DNA of 64,000 nt from Drosophila pseudoobscura (lineage: Eukaryota; Arthropoda; Insecta; Diptera; Drosophilidae), in the NCBI RefSeq assembly GCF_009870125.1, contig NC_046679.1:5146001-5210000 (forward strand). The letters run 5' to 3'. This document shows, piece by piece, positions 1-12,686 of this stretch. The position numbers and the translations under genes were made by a program. Numbering within the stretch: position 1 is the stretch's first letter; each line of letters opens with the position of its first letter. Under the pieces are notes generated by a model. The model saw only the letters and a list, made by a program, of their open reading frames with translations. It did not search any database and was not told where the DNA came from.

Positions 1-2948
1 CTTTGGTGCGAAGATAATTGTTTTTTGCCGGGCCCCCGGCTGTGACGTGTGTTGGCTTTAAATTATTTTGTTTCGCTTTCGTGTCGCACCACGTATAAAA
101 AAAGGGGGAAAAGGACTCCGCCTCTCAATGGCAGTGGCTTAATGGATGTTGGATTTCGCTCTCAATTGAATGTGACAGCAGCTGTCCAATCCCCACATAT
201 CCCTGGACTTTTGCTAATTGCCGCCACCGCCTATTTGAGGCCAAAGCTAATTTCGATTAGGCAAAGCCACAGACGGCATCACAAATTTCTGTTTGGCTTC
301 GGTTTGCACATTCAATTGCAGTTGCAATTGCGGTTAACTATTAAAAAATTGAATGAATTCGGAAATAGAAGAGGCTTGTGGAGGTAGTGACGGAGAGAGT
401 GCCGCAGGGGAAAGCTAATAGCTTTTGGTTTTTGCCTAAGACAGTCAATAAGCTGATTAAATGGGGTCTCGCAGTGGTGAGGGGAAAGCCTGGGATTCAC
501 CTGGGGGCTGTCCCAGAGTGTGGTTTCGGTGTACTCGTATTTTCCCATTAATTCATGTTTTTGTGTACTTTTTCTTGTTCATTGCGTGCATTTTATTGTG
601 CAGGGTATTCTAATGTCTAATATTCAATTCTGTATTAATTATTCCAAATAATTCCTAATATTTGTTTGACTTTTAGCTGAATATATTACTATCTAAACAG
701 CAAAATCTAGGAAATCTTAGAGATCCGTTAGTCTATGACCAAGAACAGAACCTGAACGAATAAAGTATAGTACAAAATGTTATGTTGTAATATTACCTTA
801 TTAAGGTTTTTGAAGAAGCCTTTCTAGAAGCATGGACTTAAAGATCAGACAATCTGAGACAGATTATTACCTTCTGGCACAACCCTTAACAAAGGGCACA
901 TGCAAGCTTTCAAAATTTCTGATTATTGGAAAGGAAACTATAAAAATACTGTGTCTCACCAAAGATTTCCGTTTTGCGGCTTTTGTTATATGAAATAATT
1001 ATTTTAATTGTTATACTATAATTACACTGCTCCAAAATACTGGCACATTGATGTCTATAAATGCCCCATCGACACGAATGCCTACACTTCCGTGGTTATG
1101 GCCTACATTTTCATGTCGCGCTGTTATATCTGATCGGCTCAGTGAACTCACGGATATTCTTGTCAGCCACTGTCTGTGCTATTTGAGCCAAATTGCATTA
1201 AACATTTCAATAATTTATGGGGAATATTTGCCTGAATTATAAGCCATTCAATGGGTCCTCCAAAAAAGCATTCCCAGTGCCATGCCCACCGCCAAATTGT
1301 CTCGTTTGTTGGTAGCCAGAGAAAGCATCGTTGATTAATTTAATTATCTGGCTCAAAGGTAGACGGTGATTGGGGGTGGGACGGGGCGGTACGGGGCTAA
1401 CCGCCTCGCTGATCCAATTGAAAAATATTTTATATTTTAATTGAATTGCATTAAAATTCAATGCGCAATTTAATTATCATTGGCAGCGGCCTGTTGACGA
1501 AGCTTTGGCATGCCAATTGATTTGACTACGGCATCCAGCCGCATGCCACATGCCAGACATTGACAACATTGCTGCTGCTGCTGCTGCTGGCACTGGCGCT
1601 GCCACTGCCACTCACGTTGCTGCCACTGCCACTGCCTCTGCTGCCTCTGCTGCTGCTACGGTTGTTGGGTTGTTCGCATCATTTGATAATTAGCATCAAT
1701 GGGCCAATATAGTTGGCCAACCAAAGGGTTTGCTGGCGTAATTTCATATCCAATTTCGTAGCATGCAAATGATGCGGCAACAACGAGGCGATTTTTCTCT
1801 CATTACGAGTATATTCTTTACTGGCAGAGGGCACAAGGGTATAATCCAGAGAATAAAGCATTGATTATTAAATATTCAGTCAAACACAAGTTTGTTTGAA
1901 AACTAATCTGTTATTAAAGATGGGGCTCCTATATGTTTTTACATAGCTATTCACATTTTGTGCATTGCTAAGGATAGCTTTCTTAGGGTATTTTACACTT
2001 CGTCTTCCCAATCAATAGTTTCTTCACTTATTGTTTTGATAATTATCCACGTCCATATACGTCAATAGCGCTCATCCCAAAATTGTGTACATGAAATGCT
2101 CATTAAGGGTGTCTTCCCCCCGAAACGTGGTTCCATGATGTGGTAAAAATGTTTCATTCAATGTGGAAAAGCCAGTCAAGGCCCCAAAAACTGCTTTTTG
2201 CATGGCATCCCCCCTCCCTTCCCCAATGGCAGTTGTGTTTTTGCCTGAATTTTCTGACTTTGGCTATTGAATACAGCCAAATATTGGCTGCAAGCGACTG
2301 TGTGGCAGGGGTTGGGGTTGTGTGGCTGAGCCCCCCTTATCATCCCGTTGCGTAGCAGCAGGCTCTTCCGTATGAGGCCTGGACCAAGCTCTGACACAAC
2401 TCTATGAAATTTTCAGTTTTGCCCCTTTCGTTGGCTTTTGTTTTGGTTTAAAATTTTAATTATTTATATATAAAGTTTATGGGAAAAAGCCCCACACAGA
2501 TGCCCATACAGAAGTTTGTAAGCTGAAAAGGGGCCGAAAAACGTATTTTATTGGCCACATAATAAACGGGCCACTTACGCCTGCTACCCAGGCTGGGCCA
2601 TACTTTACGTTGAACGACAGTTTGAAGCCTTTAAGTGCCGAATCGCATTGTCCCTAATTGCTTTTTAAAGGCTGGGGGGGAACGAGAACTCAAACGAATC
2701 AAGTCAACAACCGACAACGTCTGGCAGGGCAGTGCTGTGCTGTGCTGTGCTGTCTGCAGATATGCGAAGGCTGGGGATCACTGGGCGAATGCCCATGCAA
2801 CATTTGCTGCAAGCAATTTACTTCAACATAATCATATTAAATTTTCTCCACCTACTCGTTTAGTTCCATCGAGGATAGGGCCCTGGTCCTTGCCCCGGAC
2901 GGGGGCGTGCACATCGTTTTTGTCTATCGTTTTGTACCTGGACTCCAG

Positions 2949-2975
2949 ACTCGACTCGACTCGACTCGAGTCGGC
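2949..2975. repeat. ACTCG pentanucleotide tandem
   Basis: About four tandem copies of the pentamer ACTCG end in the palindrome CGACTCGAGTCG. The same pentamer recurs in short tandem form elsewhere in the window (about 27136, 31378, 35850, 63044 and 63980), so it is a dispersed simple-sequence motif. I assign no function. Confidence 0.7.
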
Positions 2976-5382
2976 CTCTGTCTCTGTCTCTGTCCCTGGA
3001 AAATTATACTTAAAAGCTGGGAGAGTCCTCACCACACACATGCGTCTGAATGGCCGCATATAGTACATATCCTTCTTTCCCCTCCCCGATTCCTGTAAGC
3101 TGCAGGCTGACACCAACAGAGCCCCACACGGAGAGCTTTTTTTATAGTTGCTCTGAGGCAGGATGGCATGGCCATCCAGCTCTGACTCTGGCTCTGAGGC
3201 AGTCCTAGTATGTTTATTTTTTTCCACCCTGTTCCTGCCGCTGGTCCTGGTCGTCTGCCCTGCCCAGGTCGTTGGCTTCTTGCCTCACATGGGGGGCGTA
3301 TTCATTTCCTTGCAGCCGTTGGCCAGCCCCAACACCAGGAGCCGCATGCAACATCCATGGAGTTTCGTTTCTTTGCGATTCCTTTCCTTTTGTTTCGCTT
3401 CTTGCCACAGCTGGGAGGCGGGTCTTTCTTATGCTGTATTACAGCAATTATAATTTCGTTCTAATTTAATTTCAAATCAAGTAAAAAGCCGCAGAGTCAA
3501 AGGCCACAACCTGGGACTTGTAGGACCTATGGTGATTATGCATACGTTACACAAAATTCATTTGCCCCGCCCCGAGTCTTGGCACAGCTCTAACCCGCAT
3601 TCATCTTTGGCCTTCCATACGAGGATCTTGGTGTCTTTTCTGGTCTGGTTTCCATGTCGTGTAGTGGAAGATTGTCGTTAATATATTTGGCTGGGATCAC
3701 CGGTCCCATTAATTACTTAAGAGTTGGCAGCTCTTTTGGGCTGCCACTGGTTGAAGGGGAGTTTTGTGGCTGCCCAATAGCGCAGAACAGCTATTAATAT
3801 GGAAATTTTTTATTGCATCTTTTGCTCTTAAAATAACCAGCAGCAAGCAGCAACGTAAAGAAGAGTTCCATCAAGCATATAAATGGATAAACATTTATTG
3901 CAGTTTATTGAAAAATTGGCGGTTATCGAGCACAGCGCCAGAATGAAGTACAACGAGAGGGAGCAGGGAGATATGCACGACCGTTAAGCATTTTAATTTC
4001 ACACAAGAGACGCAAAGTGGAGTGCGCTACAAGCCACCGAATGGGGCATATGCATAGATGGATCACACTTCCACTACAGAAGTGCTAGTAAAAATGCAGC
4101 AATGATCTTGTACGTAAAACCGAGTTAATAAAGACCTCAGCTTAGCTGGTGGATTGGCTATAAATTATTTAAATTAGTTCCATTCCCAGGAGCTGTAGAT
4201 CCTGTCTGCTGATGGAAGCCAAAAGGTTGCACATTTGCCGTTAGCTCAGTTTATTTATTCAACAATTTATATTTGTGTTGCGTGCCTGCACTTTACGGCC
4301 ACACGGACACTCGCCGGGGCACACGAGTTGCAGTAAATTAAGTCGTTAATATCTTGTTTATCATGGCCACCGCTGCTGCCACCGCTGCCGCTGCTGCTGC
4401 TGGTGCATGATGGCGCAGGCAGGCCCTGTGCCGTGGCCATATGTTGACCCAGGTCGTAACGGCACTCGATGCTCGACCCTGGCGCCATACGTGACTATGC
4501 GCCTGTTAATTACATGATTTATATGCATAAATATATGCATTGAGCTTGATTTATGAAATTAATTAAAAATGGATTTACCGGCCTATGCTCCTGCTCCCTC
4601 TGCTCCTGTTATGGCGGTGTTTTTTTCAAATTATGTTGCCTGCGCACGGCTATCGATTGAAACACATGGCCCACAGATACACAGACACACAGACACACAG
4701 TGTGCTAATCACTTTATCACTTGCAACAAATTTGAGCAACCCACGCACACATAAGGATAATTTAATTTTGTTGAGCCTGGCACGAACGAACCGCAAGGAA
4801 ATAGTAGAGTACAGTAGAACCAGAACCCTCTCCTTTTGGCAGCCACTACTAACTCATTATAACAGTTTTATTAGCCAACTCTGGCGGGAAAGAAGGAGCA
4901 GGAGCAAGAGCAGATGCGATCCGAGGCGCCACAGCCACAGCTATTCGCGCTTCGCTTGTTTCATTTACACTCGCTGCCTGAATTACTTTATTAGTCTAAT
5001 TAAATGCGCCACTTGTACGCAGAAAATGGCACGCGGCTGTCCGAGAGCTGTGCAAACAATTAATGAAATTAGCAAAAGTGTTCTTTTTTGGCTAGAGAGA
5101 TTTCTTTCGCCCCCTTAATTAGATTAATTAATTGGTCGATCAGGCGCCCGGGCAAGTGAAACTTCAATGCAACCACAATCTTGGCGCCGGCTGCAGATGT
5201 TCGGCTGATGATTTAAGTACCCGATACTCGGATACAAGTGGGGACTAGTGGAGGCGACACCTGTTCCGACACCGAGACAAGCCCGAAAGGAACCCGCAAG
5301 CCTAACCGCATCCAAAGCGACGACATCAGCGATTATGGGGCTGAAAGTGGTGCAGGAGCCGCAGGAATCGCAACACTCCCAG

Positions 5383-5400
5383 ACACACACACACACACAC
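5383..5400. repeat. AC dinucleotide microsatellite
   Basis: An uninterrupted run of nine AC units, typical of Drosophila intergenic and intronic DNA. Confidence 0.85.
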
Positions 5401-7644
5401 AATCACAGATGGGATGCGGATACAGGAATATATACATATGTATAACCTGCGGATTATGTCTGCACTATGAAATCCACAAACTGTCAGAGTGGCACACACA
5501 ACAGACCGGCACGACCCCAACCGACCCCACCCGCTGGCTAAACGTAAGCCACACACTCGCATTTGCAGTCGCTCTCGAACCCCGGACATAATTCCTTTTA
5601 TTCTTTGCTGGCAGCCGCTACTTTTTAAATATTTACACATATGCGAGCATCCACGAATGGGTTCTATGTGTCTTTGTCGGGCGCTGCTCGGCTAGAAACT
5701 TGTTCAAAGACAATTTGCTTTAGGATTCGTGGGTTTTAGGGCTTAATACAGCTTCAAGTTTACGCACTCCAGAGTTGTCTCAGGTTAGCACTCTATAATT
5801 ACCTGGAATATGATCTTTTATGAACCTTAATTCTTTAGCAAAAGTGTCTAAAGCAGCTTCATGTTTAAGCTCTAAGTTTCGCAAGTTAGCCCCCCAATAA
5901 TTATCTGGGAAAGGATATTGCCACCCTCTTATGAATCTTAGTTCTTCAGACAAGTAAATCTTCCCCTAAAATTGGCAAAGTGCAAAGTGGCAAAACACTA
6001 TCTGCAATCGACAGCCAGCACACACACACCTGACGACGGTGGCGAAGGTGCGGCATTTGGCACTGAAGTATTTTTGGGAAAACAATTTTGCCCCCGAAAA
6101 CAGCTCTGTGGCTCTAGAGAAACTCCTCTACAATGCACCCAGAACTATGTAACTCGGTTAATCCTATTGATTTTGATTTGCATACAAATTAGAATGTGCT
6201 AGCGCACAGGCAGGACGCTCTCTCCTGGTGGTTGGAGGAGCAGAGCAATCTGCCAAAGGATTCCCCGCTCTCTATATGGGAGGATAACTGCTGGATAGCT
6301 TCTGGATTGCTGGAGGCGGTAAAGAAAGTTGAGCCCCGACAAAAAAGTGTTTAACATGTGTACTGCCCCATATCCAGCGGAGCTTAAGCTTCTACTGCTC
6401 CGGCATTAAATTTCAATTTAAGCTGGACGCTTCGAAGGCGAAAGGCGGTGTACGGTTCGGCTTGGCTTGGTGCTCTGGAAGCGACGAAGTGCGAATGCTT
6501 TGTGAAACAATTAGCATCTTGCTTAATTGTTCAGAGAAGGAGAGCAGTGCTGGGATGTGGCATGTGGCATGCGGCATGCGGCATGTGGAGGAAGAGAGCT
6601 CCCAGTATGTGTGGCATAGAATTTTCCAACATTTTAATGGCGAATTTAGTGAACTTGTGTGTTGGCAGAACCCCTCTCTATATGTGTGTCTGTAGGTAGA
6701 CGTATCCCCCCCCTGCAATATTGCTGCTTCTGTACCCAAAAGAAATATGAAAATGAAATTTAATGCGGTGCAAATACTTTTCAGCATGCCTGTGTGTTTG
6801 TGAGAATTTTAATTTGCTTTAATATTTCATTACGGGCCCTGGCATGTGCATGAGCGGGCAAACAGCATATGGAAAGGCCAGGAACTGCGTGGCTAGGAAT
6901 TTCAATTAAGATTAATTCGCGCCTTTACTCCCAGCACCTTGAGCCTGGCTGCGTTCGGCTGTGGAGGTCTGGCTGTCCCCCAACTGGAGCTCAGGTGCCA
7001 TCGCGGTGGCAATCTTCAGGGGGAGCTCACTTTTGGGCACGTCCCCTCGGCAGGCAGTTGCGGTTCTTTTTCAACTCGGTTGCACTTTGGGTCACGCCTG
7101 AGCGACGATGCGTTATGAAGATGGTGAAGCCACCACGGTGGCTGTGGCAGGTGAAAAACTTGAGCGGCACAAAATGGTGCCACTTAACGGAAGCAGCATA
7201 AAAGCAACGGCAAAAGTAAAGCCAACCCGCATCCCCATTCCCAGCCCCAGTCCCAGCCACAGCCACAGCAACACGGCAAAGAACAACAGCAACAAATTAA
7301 AATAAACTTTAATCATGGCGGGTAAACAGAGGCGGAAAAACTGTAGCATACTTATGTGCGCCAAAGCAAATGGCGACACCGACGGCGCGAAGCGCGCTGC
7401 GGAAGGAGACGGAGCAGCAGCTCCACTAAGTGCTGCATTTCATCATCGTCAGCAGTCGTATCAGAGGGAGCTCTTCGTCCTGTCGCCTTGTCATCCCCGG
7501 GCTGCAGCAGCTGCAGCCCCATTGATAACTGGAGTGCTTGACGGGCAGTAAATATTTTTATTCAAGTTAATAATGTTGCTCTCGTTGCCAGCTTTGGTTT
7601 GCTTTTTGCCTTCTACCGTTTTCCCTGTTATACCCTTATTAGGC

Positions 7645-7850
7645 TACCCTTGCTGAGGGTATTATGGGTGTGATATGGTGTTTGAAAAGCAGAGAATGGA
7701 GTATTTATTATTGATCGGTGATTAAATATAGAAAAGTCTTTATATATCCCAGAAATAAAGTCTCTAAGCTATAGCTGGAGCCCAAAGACGATTCCAAACA
7801 TTCTCCATCCAAGTCTCCCAGGGTAATGGTAGGGTATATAAATCTTCGGC
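7645..7850 (+). repeat. Old short interspersed repeat, copy 1
   Basis: The stretch opens with the imperfect palindrome TACCCTTGCTGAGGGTA followed by TTATGGG. About 190 bp later it closes with AGGGTATATAAATCTTCGGC (7831-7850). The same pair of end signatures occurs in opposite orientation at 12493-12628 and in the same orientation at 27217-27375. The interiors are diverged and of different length. I infer an old noncoding interspersed element of the kind common between Drosophila genes. The family cannot be named from sequence alone, and the downstream edge may extend to about 7876. Confidence 0.45.
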
Positions 7851-10800
7851 ACCGAACAGAACCTCCCTTTCTTATTGCTTATGCAGCCAGCCTGTTTACG
7901 GGCCAAGTCCTTTCGTCCGTCTATTTACCAGCACTGCAGTTGTTTACTGAGGTTTCCATCATCCGTTCCCTATCTGCGCTTTTCTGTTTGTTCATTAGCC
8001 GCTCGGTCCGTGGCAACCAGCAACAGCAGCAGCAGCAGCACAGCACTAGGACGAGCACCATCAAGAGCAACATCAGCAAAGGAGCGGCGGCAACATTTTT
8101 ACTCATCGCTTGTTTTATGCGGTTTCAAATAAATTGCCAGCTAGCATCATTTCCGCTGCCCCGCCATGATTAAACAGCAACATTTTTGCCCACTCATCAG
8201 CCAGAAAGGGGATCCCGATCCGATCCCGGGACTCGGCTTTGGCATTCCCTCGGCTGAATCATGTGCCCAGTATACCCCCAGAAAGTACCCGGCACTCTGT
8301 ACTTCAGTTTTGAGCACTAGCTACTATTTATGGCCAACACTTTGCTGGCCCTGGCTGACGACTGCGACTAAAGCGGGGTCTAGAAAAGGCAATTAAATGA
8401 TTATTTGTGCTGTTACTTCTTTCCAGTGATTTAATGACGTGGTGGAAATATGTTTACTGTCTGCGTGAGCAGCAAAGAAAGCCGGACAGGGCCGAGGCAG
8501 GGGCCAAATGTAATGACCAAAAAACAATTAGGCTGAAATCCCCTCCTGCAGCGACTTGTTGGTTGTTGCTGTAGAAACACAATTAATATCAATTTGAATT
8601 ACTTTTTATGTGTTTCCGCTGAATGGTCCACCTTAATATATCATAATTAGCATTGGGGATCCCTCTTGCTAGAGCCAGGCCCAGCATATGGAATAGACAC
8701 GGAGGTAAGCTACAAACACAAACCAAAAAAAAAAGGTGCGGCCATTAAATTTGCATACAATTTCGTTCTTCTGTTATCCTTATCGGGAGGATGCTCTAAC
8801 CGTGTTTGCATAATTTTCCACTTTGTGATTTGGGTTGTGCAATAGACAAGGGAAAGCCCCGGGTTGATTAATGTTTCTGCCTGATTTCCAGACTGCTTGA
8901 CAAGGCATAAATCGCTGGCTACCATGGCATGGCCATTGTCGGGGCTTATTGGCACATATAATGACAATTATTTAATTGCAAAACACACACACACACAAGC
9001 CCCCACACTTTGTGGGGAGGGGAGGGCGTTTCCCAAATTAGTTGGACAAACTTTGTCGTCTGATGATACGACTGAATGACAAGTTGAGTTGACTTTTCGA
9101 CTACAAAAGGGCAAGCAGGAACTCTTGTCTCCGTATATCGTTTGCCATTTAAGCCAGTTGCATTTTCACTCAGACATTGATAAGGTTATTGTCACCACAC
9201 ACACCGACGCACACGCCCACGCACACATGTATACAGGTATGTGAATTGCATAACTTGCCAGCATGAGTAAATAAACACAGACACGAAGAACTCAACAAAG
9301 CCAAAGTAATTTGCACTCAGGCAGCCCTCTGCCAGTGTAATTTGAGGTGTTTCCTGTGCGTCTCTGGCTGCTGCTTTGCATAATTATTATTATGATTGCT
9401 GAAATTTTGGCAATTTGGTCAGGCACAAATGAAATTTGGTTGAAACTAGAGACGAAAATTCGTCTATAGTTCATCAGACACTCAACCACTCGGACTGGTT
9501 CGGGCTGATTTCAATTTGCATAGCAAATAAATGATTTTATAACTAATTGCAAAATCTTAAGCGATATTTAACAGTCTGTGCAATGGAATATTTCCTCAAA
9601 TACAGAATAATCCCAACCGCTAACATCTCGAAGCCAGAACTAATTACTAATCATTCATGTTTAGTCTACAAACTTCGATTAAAGATGCCCTTTGGCAGTC
9701 GCAGCCCAGCAGTTTCCTTGGCTTTAATCTTTCTATCTCAGACTCGTATTAAATATGGTTTGCCAAACTTTCTTCCCACCAAAAAAGGGCAAGAAAGAGG
9801 GAACTTGGCTGGCTTGCCAAGAAAACCCCTTGGCCCGAAACCCACCCATGGGGAGGACTGTCGGTGAGGCCCACCTGCCGAGCGGTTGCCTTCCTCTAAT
9901 GGCCGCAATGTGCGCGACCATTAGTGGAACATATGGCCGGCTGGAGCGGAGCGGGGCGAAGCTTCTGGCCCGAAAACTTTTTCGCTGGCCTAAATGTAAC
10001 TTAATTTTTTGGCTTCCACAGCGGGTCAAACCCAGCTTGTTACCGTTACCTTTACCAGACTCGATGCCCGCTCTATAGAGTAATTGGTCCCCGGAGTGCC
10101 GCAGCTACTTAGAGACATTGTGTGGTTCAAGCTGTTGGGTGGAAGGATACCAAGGGTATGCTCTTTACTCCCATCCCCTCCTTGCGCTCGTGTCAACCAT
10201 CGAGGAATATTTATGGCACAGGAGTGGCGATAAAAAACGTTAACCGTTTGGGCTTAGAGAGCACGCTTTTCCTCTCTTTTTTCTGCTGGAAAATTAGCGA
10301 TGGCACTAAATTGTATTTAAGAAATTACCAGCCAAAGTTGTATGTAATCGTAGGGCTACAAATGAAATCTTTAAAGCCCTAAGGCCCAGCTCTTTAAGAG
10401 CCACGAGCCGAACTAATACTGAGTCTGATATGGAAATGGAAACGGAAACCGAAACCAAAGATTCCCACTTATGTAAGGCATGGAAGGTAACTCCAAAGAT
10501 CGCTCAGGTGTGGCCCTCGTGCGGCTCTCGTGTGTGTGGGCCAACTCAATTTAACGCCCCGAAGGCAGCAAAGTAGCAGCACAAATAAAGACACACAGCA
10601 TTCCAGGGATTGCTAGCTCATAAATAGTTAAGCAAGCGAGATGAGAGGCAGGCCCTAGTACTACCGAAAAGGGACCTGGGCAGGAAATGGCACAGAGAGC
10701 CCGGTGCTTCGGTGCTCCGGTGCGAGTGCTGGTCCAAAAGGTGGGCCTAAAGGTTAACAAAAGGTTCAAGCGAATTTTATGCGTTTGTCAATAAAAGCCC

Positions 10801-11373
10801 AAGCACACACAGGACCCCAAGAAGGTGACCCCAAAAGCGAAAGCAAATCAGGCTAAGTGTAGGCATATTGACCTTCATCAGAGCCAACAGCGGGCCAACT
10901 CCCACTCCAACTCCCAGCGGACAGAAGGCAGAGCCAATAATGCCGTGCGGGCTAGGATGTGGAAGAGGACTATAGCGGTACTGGACTGTGATTTGGCGGG
11001 GCCTTCACGTGCGACGATTGCTTTGCAATTAGCGCCATTTCAGCAGTTTCGTCCTGTCGTCGGCTCGTCGTTAATTACCCAAGTCGCCTGCATTTGAAGG
11101 CTGTCCGGCACTGGACACCGCCCATCGACGACAGTTTTGTGACCCATTTCTGGGCACTAACCATCGCTGTCTGTGTGTGTGTGTGTGTGCGGAAGAATGG
11201 TTAAAAAGGCTCTCATAAATTTGGCACATGCCGAACCACGGGGCGCATACGTAACGTCTAATCGTATGTAAGACGGCCGGCTCCAATTAGTCGTGTCGCT
11301 TTCAAGTGCTGCTCTCTCGCACACACTAGCACTCTCATCCTCATCCTTGTCCTCGTTTTTACTATATTTATGC

Positions 11374-11414
<41 letters not shown>

Positions 11415-12490
11415 TAAGTCCCAGTGGTACGTGTGATTGCTGGGAGCCAGGACTCGCTTGGCGAGTCGCCTAACGAGCTAAGCGCCGGGTAGGAGGAGTC
11501 CAAACAAAAGCTGCTCCTCCTCGAATGCTGCTGCACAATGGCCGTGCAAGATGGCCGCCGGCCGTGCCGCTTGGCAAGTGTCAACACGAGAAAACAAAAA
11601 AAAACCTCGACGAAATTTGTGTCATTTTGAAACGGAGAACAAATGCAAATTATGGAAAACAAAAGGAAGTCACGCATAAACATTTGTTTACATTAAACGT
11701 CAAGAGAAATACAGTCGAGCCTTTCGGCAGTAAATACGCAAATCCAAAACGCCACAGGATACTGTGTTCATTATTGTTTGCATACATACGACTACACTGA
11801 GAGAAAGTTCACACACACAGCGATAGGTCTGACGAGATTTCAGCGTATTCTCACACCCTTTCCCGCGGTGTACCTATCTATACCTTACTCCATTTGTGTG
11901 GCAGTCAAAAGCACAGCGTGGCACCACAGCTAAGCTTTCAACAACTTGGAAACTTATTCAGGATTTAATATTAAATGTCGAAAGCGGCCCACATGCTGTG
12001 CTCGCAAGACACGCAACGCGGTAGCGGAGTGAATTATTAGTTATTTCGAACACATTCCAGGCAAATGGGTTACTGCTACTTTGGCTCTAATGTTATAATT
12101 GGGTCGGGAATACGGAGCCAGTGCCATATGGCAGAGGCGTCGACTTACCGGCGGCACTGTGCGACAACTAAAGTCTGTCATGCAACAAAACAAGCGACTA
12201 ACGATAGGCGGGTCCCCAATCTCCTGCTGCCATAATGACTTCATTTTCCAGTCCCCCACCCCGACAACAGGATGAAACACCTAATCCTGACAAGAAATTG
12301 CATTGCGAAATGCATATCGTACACCGTGTGGCATTCAACAGAAGTGTGAATTATAAACACGCAGGGTCCCACCACAGGGGTGCCTTTTAATAAGCCACCA
12401 GGAACGTGCAGCGGTCAGTGGCGGTGGCATAAAAAACGTTGCAACTTCCAGGCGATAATAGTACTCAACAACAGGAATAAAAAAAAATTG
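7851..12490. other. Noncoding DNA, no gene recognised
   Basis: No supported gene. It contains a CAG tract near 8023-8041, AC runs near 8983-8998 and 9196-9226, and a perfect (TG)17 at 11377-11410. The open frames here show no domain or signal that I recognise. Confidence 0.6.
11377..11410. repeat. (TG)17 microsatellite
   Basis: An uninterrupted 34-bp TG run, the longest perfect dinucleotide repeat that I noted. Alternating purine-pyrimidine runs of this length can adopt Z-DNA, but nothing in the sequence shows that this one does. Confidence 0.9.
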
Positions 12491-12492
12491 TA

Positions 12493-12628
12493 GCCGAAGT
12501 TTATGATACCCTCTCAGAGCGATCAAAGCAACAATACGACAGAGTTTCGATAAAACACCTTTTCTACTGAACAATTATTTGGTTGTTGTATATGTATCAC
12601 CAATGTCAAAATACCCTCTGCAAGGGTA
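12493..12628 (-). repeat. Old short interspersed repeat, copy 2
   Basis: Read on the minus strand, it begins at 12628 with TACCCTTGCAGAGGGTA and closes near 12493 with GAGGGTATCATAAACTTCGG, followed by a T-rich run. These are the same end signatures as at 7645 and 27217. This copy ends only 58 bp before the left end of the young LTR retrotransposon. Confidence 0.45.
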
Positions 12629-12682
12629 GTGAAATGAGCTAAAAAAATATGCTAAGAAAATTGTTCAATTAATGTGAGCTGC

Positions 12683-12686
12683 CATG
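12683..12686. repeat. Target-site duplication, left copy (CATG)
   Basis: CATG directly precedes the 5' LTR and is repeated directly after the 3' LTR at 23044-23047. A 4-bp duplication is usual for many Ty3/gypsy integrases. The intact duplication shows a single clean insertion without later recombination with another copy. Confidence 0.9.

Larger units (their letters stand above)
1..7644. other. Noncoding DNA, no gene recognised
   Basis: I see no supported gene here. The open frames are short, overlap on both strands, lack recognisable domains and often run through simple sequence. The stretch holds CTG/CAG-rich DNA near 1567-1660 and 4370-4402, a GTGCT tandem near 2732-2752, an ACTCG pentamer tandem at about 2949-2975, an AC run at 5383-5400, and a GCATGTG/GCATGCG tandem near 6558-6590. 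AT-rich, weakly structured sequence lies between. It could be intergenic DNA or part of a large intron. Small exons could be missed by eye. Confidence 0.6.
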